In this document: positions 61,401-64,000 of the stretch, one piece after another | How the letters are laid out: the number at the start of each line of letters is the position of its first letter | How positions within the stretch are numbered: position 1 is the stretch's first letter | DNA from: Harmothoe impar | Lineage: Eukaryota > Annelida > Polychaeta > Phyllodocida > Polynoidae | Direction of reading: 5' to 3' | Assembly: GCA_947462335.1 (NCBI GenBank) | Contig: OX381717.1 | Span: 20,079,166-20,143,165, forward strand | DNA length: 64,000 nt | Notes under the pieces: model-generated | What the model was told of the DNA's origin: nothing | The model's input: the letters and a program-made list of their open reading frames with translations, nothing else | Databases searched by the model: none | Position numbers and translations under genes: made by a program

Positions 61401-63747
61401 AGCGCTCATGAGCAGTAATGACCTCATCAGTTTGATCATGAGCATCAAGTGCCTGATTAAAGACATTGAAAAAGAATTCTTTTGAATTCTTATCATATCT
61501 ACACCAGTTGTGCATCCTCTGAAAGACACCAGACATTGCAGGGATGACATCTGCAAGAAAATCAAAGTTTGTAATAAATAATTTTCAATGTAGCATAGGT
61601 ATAAGCAGGTCAATGATGGATATACAAACTATTGAATATTTCCCATAAGAAGGGCCACACTAATTCACTCTATTCAAACAGTACATTGCTGTGTCTCATG
61701 AGATTATAACAATCTAAACGTTCGGGTGTAGTATTTGACCAGGTGTAGTCTTTGACCGGTGTAGTCTTTGACCAGCCTGTTGCAAAAGGGCTGACATGAG
61801 GGCTATGTACACAGAAATGCCGTGAACTTTGTAATCTAGTGTTAAAATATCAATCAACATTTTCCCCCCATTTCTGTCTGTTACAATCTCATAAGACACA
61901 GCCACATGTATATCAAACATAGACAATGCCATTCACATTGTCAGCACCTTGAGGTAACAAACATGACTTACCACTCATCGTGGAATAATGGCTTTTGACA
62001 AGGAAAGTCAATATTTTCCTGCCATTAACTATAAATGGGTTGTTCTGAAAGTTCTGTGCATGCTGTGAGTCCATTCTAAGTCCACAAACAAAACTTGTAA
62101 TAAAGTCCATGGTGTAGCCCCTAACGATTCTAGGAAGATATCAGGCACACCAATTTTAAACAGGTTCGATAAAGATAGGATTTTCTGACAGTCTATCAAA
62201 CATGACTACAACCATTGCACTTCTCTCCATCTTAGTAGACTAAAATGGTAATCTGCTGTTCCAACATGATTAAATTTCCAGAAGTATCTTTATATTTCAA
62301 TTAGAGAAAGGACTATATTATCTGTAAATTTATGCTTTATTACTGATAACATTACTTTAGATTTATGTTATTCACATATATATATTTTTAGAATCACAGC
62401 TGCTATAACATACTCATTCAATTCAAATTGTTTGACAGAAGATGCAAAATGTTCAGCCAATTGTGTTGAACATCTGTTAAGTTCACCAAACATCTGCAGA
62501 AATATAAAAGCAGGAAAGATATACTGAGGTATATATGCAGAGTGTAAATGAAGAGTTTGGTTCTAAAACGTTAAAGAAAGCACCAATGGATGTTATTTTG
62601 AAAAAGATGTTCCTAAAAATACAATTTGTTATGTCCTTAGGTCCTCGCTGATGTGCACATTATATCTGAAGAACCATACTTGGCACACAGAAATTACGAC
62701 TTCCCTTAATTCTGGTATGTATTTGTGGCATTTTGAAACAAAACTCTTAAAACAAAGTGATAAAAATACACTCATCTGTCTTTGTCATTAATGAGACTTA
62801 GTTTATTTATTTATATGCTTTTTAAAAATTTGATTGTGAATATAGCAACAAGACAAGTGCTATATTTGCTCACCAATAACATAGCTCTCGATGATATTTC
62901 AAGATATAATCACATCTTTAAAATTGTTGATTTAGTGACCTTAAAGTAGCATCTAAAAAAATCACATCAGTTGTTCACCACTAGAGTTCTGAGTCCCGAC
63001 TTTATTCATTGGAAGAGATCTCTGGTAAAGAGCATTGTATTTTTTAAATTAGTGTTTTAATTTCCAAGGATCATAATAATCAATTACCAATATTGCTGGA
63101 TAGTAAACAGTGTTCTCAAATTTCTAGATTCAAGTGTTTCCTCTTCGAATTGATAAATGTCATAATTCAATTGGATTTAATTCACATGAACCAGGCACGG
63201 CCGGACACAATGCCAGACAGGTTAACTATATCAATGTTTAAAGGCGCGAGGCCAGAGATTTGGGCAACTTTACTAATGAAGCTTTACAAAAGGCCAAAAA
63301 AATTGTGAAATGGAAAGAAAATGTAGTGTTGATATGTCAGATGAAGATTTTTTTAAACCATAAAAGTACTAGCCAGCCTGAAGACCCTAAAATTGACCAA
63401 AAAAGGGAAAACATTTTCTTTGAAATCGCATGAAAAAATGTAGGGTTGCCACTGTTTTAATAGAGTCGGTTGGGTGACCTGAAGGGAAACTTTTTTTTTT
63501 TTGACCTGATATCATCTAGGATTGCAAAACAGAATAACCTTTAAAAATGTATTCACCTGTTTATTATTTCATACAAATCAGTTTTTTGTGTCTTATTAAA
63601 GAACACACCTATTTTTATGATAATGACACCTGCCTGTCTGAGTTTGCTTGGGGTGAAGCTTGCTGTCATCCTGGACCTGACGTATTTCCAGTTATGATCT
63701 GTGAGACCGACCAGCATTTCAGAAGAAAATTCATTAATAGTTAAGAA
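55499..63747 (-). CDS. Cytochrome P450 copy 2 (CYP3-clan-like), apparently intact, 5' end outside window
   Basis: Minus-strand exons from 5' to 3': 63634-63747, 62414-62493, 61972-62120, 61394-61550, a short exon near 60360-60405, 60118-60278, 58148-58236, 56597-56734, 55988-56150 and 55499-55558 (stop TAG). The eight exons outside the short one and the last have lengths equal to copy 1 (114, 80, 149, 157, 161, 89, 138, 163); the last is 60 in both. Motifs: NWKYVRSRMTASF, K-helix ESLRLFP, WTDPERFDPER, haem loop FGFGPRQCIG, and a short C-terminus ending GIWLASTERK. All donors are GT except a GC donor after 63634, also in copy 1. The I-helix reads TGCFAAGEAL. It is an ER-type haem-thiolate enzyme; the substrate is unknown. 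First exons lie beyond 64,000. Confidence 0.88.
55988..56150 (-). other. P450 copy 2 haem-binding exon
   Basis: It encodes FSSEEKAKR, then FGFGPRQCIGMKLATY, with the complete haem-Cys signature. The acceptor is CCTAAG and the donor GTAAAT. Confidence 0.93.
57040..57310 (-). repeat. 20-bp minisatellite in P450 copy 2 (inverted counterpart of 21660-22050)
   Basis: Tandem CCTCCTCCCGGCCCTGCCTC-type units, fewer copies than in copy 1. Confidence 0.88.
57410..57665 (-). repeat. 20-bp minisatellite in P450 copy 2 (counterpart of 21405-21560)
   Basis: Tandem AGGACCCCAGAGGCGGACCC-type units, more regular than in copy 1. Confidence 0.88.
57814..57930 (+). mobile_element. PiggyBac-like end with three palindromes
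   Basis: TTAACCCTTTTCCTG at 57814-57828 resembles a piggyBac-family terminus (TTAA target plus CCCTTT). It is followed by three copies of TACTGCATATATGCAGTA (57833-57850, 57865-57882 with one change, 57908-57925). The opposite terminus is not identified. Confidence 0.45.
59041..60042 (+). mobile_element. 1.0 kb insertion in a P450 copy 2 intron with 5-bp target duplication
   Basis: Copy 1 has CTATAAAATATGAC here (about 17,930). Copy 2 has the same sequence interrupted by 1,002 bases with AAAAT on both sides (59036-59040 and 60043-60047). There are no terminal inverted repeats, no poly(A) tail and no TG...CA ends. It contains most of the ORF at 59430-60116. Confidence 0.75.
59430..60116 (+). 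CDS. Zinc-ribbon plus coiled-coil ORF inside the copy 2 insertion
   Basis: The ORF encodes 228 residues from an ATG. The N-terminus has CELC ... CRPC, spaced like a four-cysteine zinc site. A Gly/Ser-rich middle follows, then a charged coiled coil (LQEEALRLAEYEEGEEIARL; RAERASIRRKTVVAEMKK). The insertion ends at 60042, so the last about 24 residues are read from flanking intron sequence. It is probably a fragment of a mobile-element gene (Gag-like or ORF1-like). Family not recognised. Confidence 0.45.
   Translation: MPHVMPLCELCEANYNGSTNPKSKLCRPCSGLQDENGIEEFGDRLLKGKNVGEGLVQGGISTSKLDQKIETAVGGAHASKGGGYGLPDYSDSKGGVRHVGGSTNGKPGSVLCSPSVRDSSIANRNVIECLKSELQEEALRLAEYEEGEEIARLRAERASIRRKTVVAEMKKVKLEDYADECDAEVLVQSKRRNNMVGKAVENDGENMTYENDSCIHQNSMIMREIVLK
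60118..60278 (-). other. P450 copy 2 I-helix exon
   Basis: 161 bases encoding IAETQVFANAVLL, then TGCFAAGEALTMLLYCLA and CQEKLIQEIDSV. Like copy 1 it lacks the acid-alcohol pair. Confidence 0.88.
61691..61899. mobile_element. MITE (TCTCATGAGAT family), intact copy in P450 copy 2
   Basis: Ends GTGTCTCATGAGAT and ATCTCATAAGACAC. It is orthologous in position to the interrupted MITE at 14350-16259. Confidence 0.8.
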
Positions 63748-64000
63748 CTGTAAAAAGACAAAAAGAAACAAGGGATTTTCATTTGATTTGAAAAGATTTT
63801 TAAACATACCAGCATCTAACACTAGCTTGAGGTTATATTCTGTTTTAATTGTACTTTCTCCTAGTCCTGAATTTCAAGAACAGCCCCTCGAACCTTGAGG
63901 AATTGTATTTCTAGTTCAATATGAAAAAAGTACACTGATGTTGCAACTTAGGTATTCTTTCCACAATAGCTGATCTGATTTGTTAACCCAAAGATAAGGT
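63748..64000 (-). other. P450 copy 2 upstream intron, still homologous to copy 1
   Basis: The reverse complement matches 10,970-11,220, including CAGATCAGCTATTGTGGAAAG. The duplication therefore continues past the window end, and the exon equivalent to 10815-10911 should lie just outside. Confidence 0.8.

Overview
The window is eukaryotic nuclear DNA, most likely from an invertebrate animal. It has introns with GT/GC-AG borders, an animal-type cytochrome P450 gene family, LINE and Ty3/gypsy retrotransposons, foldback and MITE elements, tRNA-derived repeats and many minisatellites. The Polinton gene set matches the F54H12.2/F54H12.3-type proteins known from animal genomes. The species cannot be fixed from the sequence alone.

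Region 1 (1-10,543): a LINE reverse-transcriptase reading frame is split by a complete Polinton/Maverick-type virus-like element at 595-10,119. The element has 437-438 bp inverted terminal repeats and a perfect 6-bp target duplication (TATGAT). Removing it restores the LINE reading frame at the junction. At 9.5 kb it is compact. A leftward block on the minus strand encodes, 5' to 3': a damaged packaging ATPase, two small virion-like proteins, a chromodomain integrase, a minor-capsid protein split into two ORFs, a basic core/pX-like protein, an F54H12.2-like capsid protein, an adenain-like protease and a small unknown protein. An alanine-rich ORF with its own TATA box runs the other way at the right end. 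No protein-primed DNA polymerase B was found.

Region 2 (10.8-24.8 kb) and region 5 (54.15-64.0 kb) are an inverted segmental duplication carrying two tail-to-tail copies of one multi-exon cytochrome P450 gene. Exon lengths are identical between copies. Copy 2 (minus strand) looks intact as far as it is seen; its 5' exons lie beyond the window. Copy 1 (plus strand) has two damaged splice donors and a stop codon. Both copies lack the usual I-helix acid-alcohol pair, although the ExxR, PERF and haem-Cys motifs are canonical. Comparing the copies gives empty sites for several insertions.

Region 3 (25,664-40,469): an unusually long (14.8 kb) Ty3/gypsy-type LTR retrotransposon with 778-bp LTRs that differ at about five positions by eye. 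It carries a long Gag, a Pol with an internal deletion in the integrase core, and downstream of Pol a large extra ORF with zinc-finger-like and coiled-coil parts, broken by two stops and a frameshift. I do not recognise this ORF as an envelope gene.

Region 4 (40.5-54.1 kb) has no gene I can support. Its main feature is a 4.8 kb foldback element (42,036-46,870) built of TCATGA-rich subterminal arrays around minisatellites, a perfect 38-bp-arm hairpin, a MITE and tRNA-like sequences.
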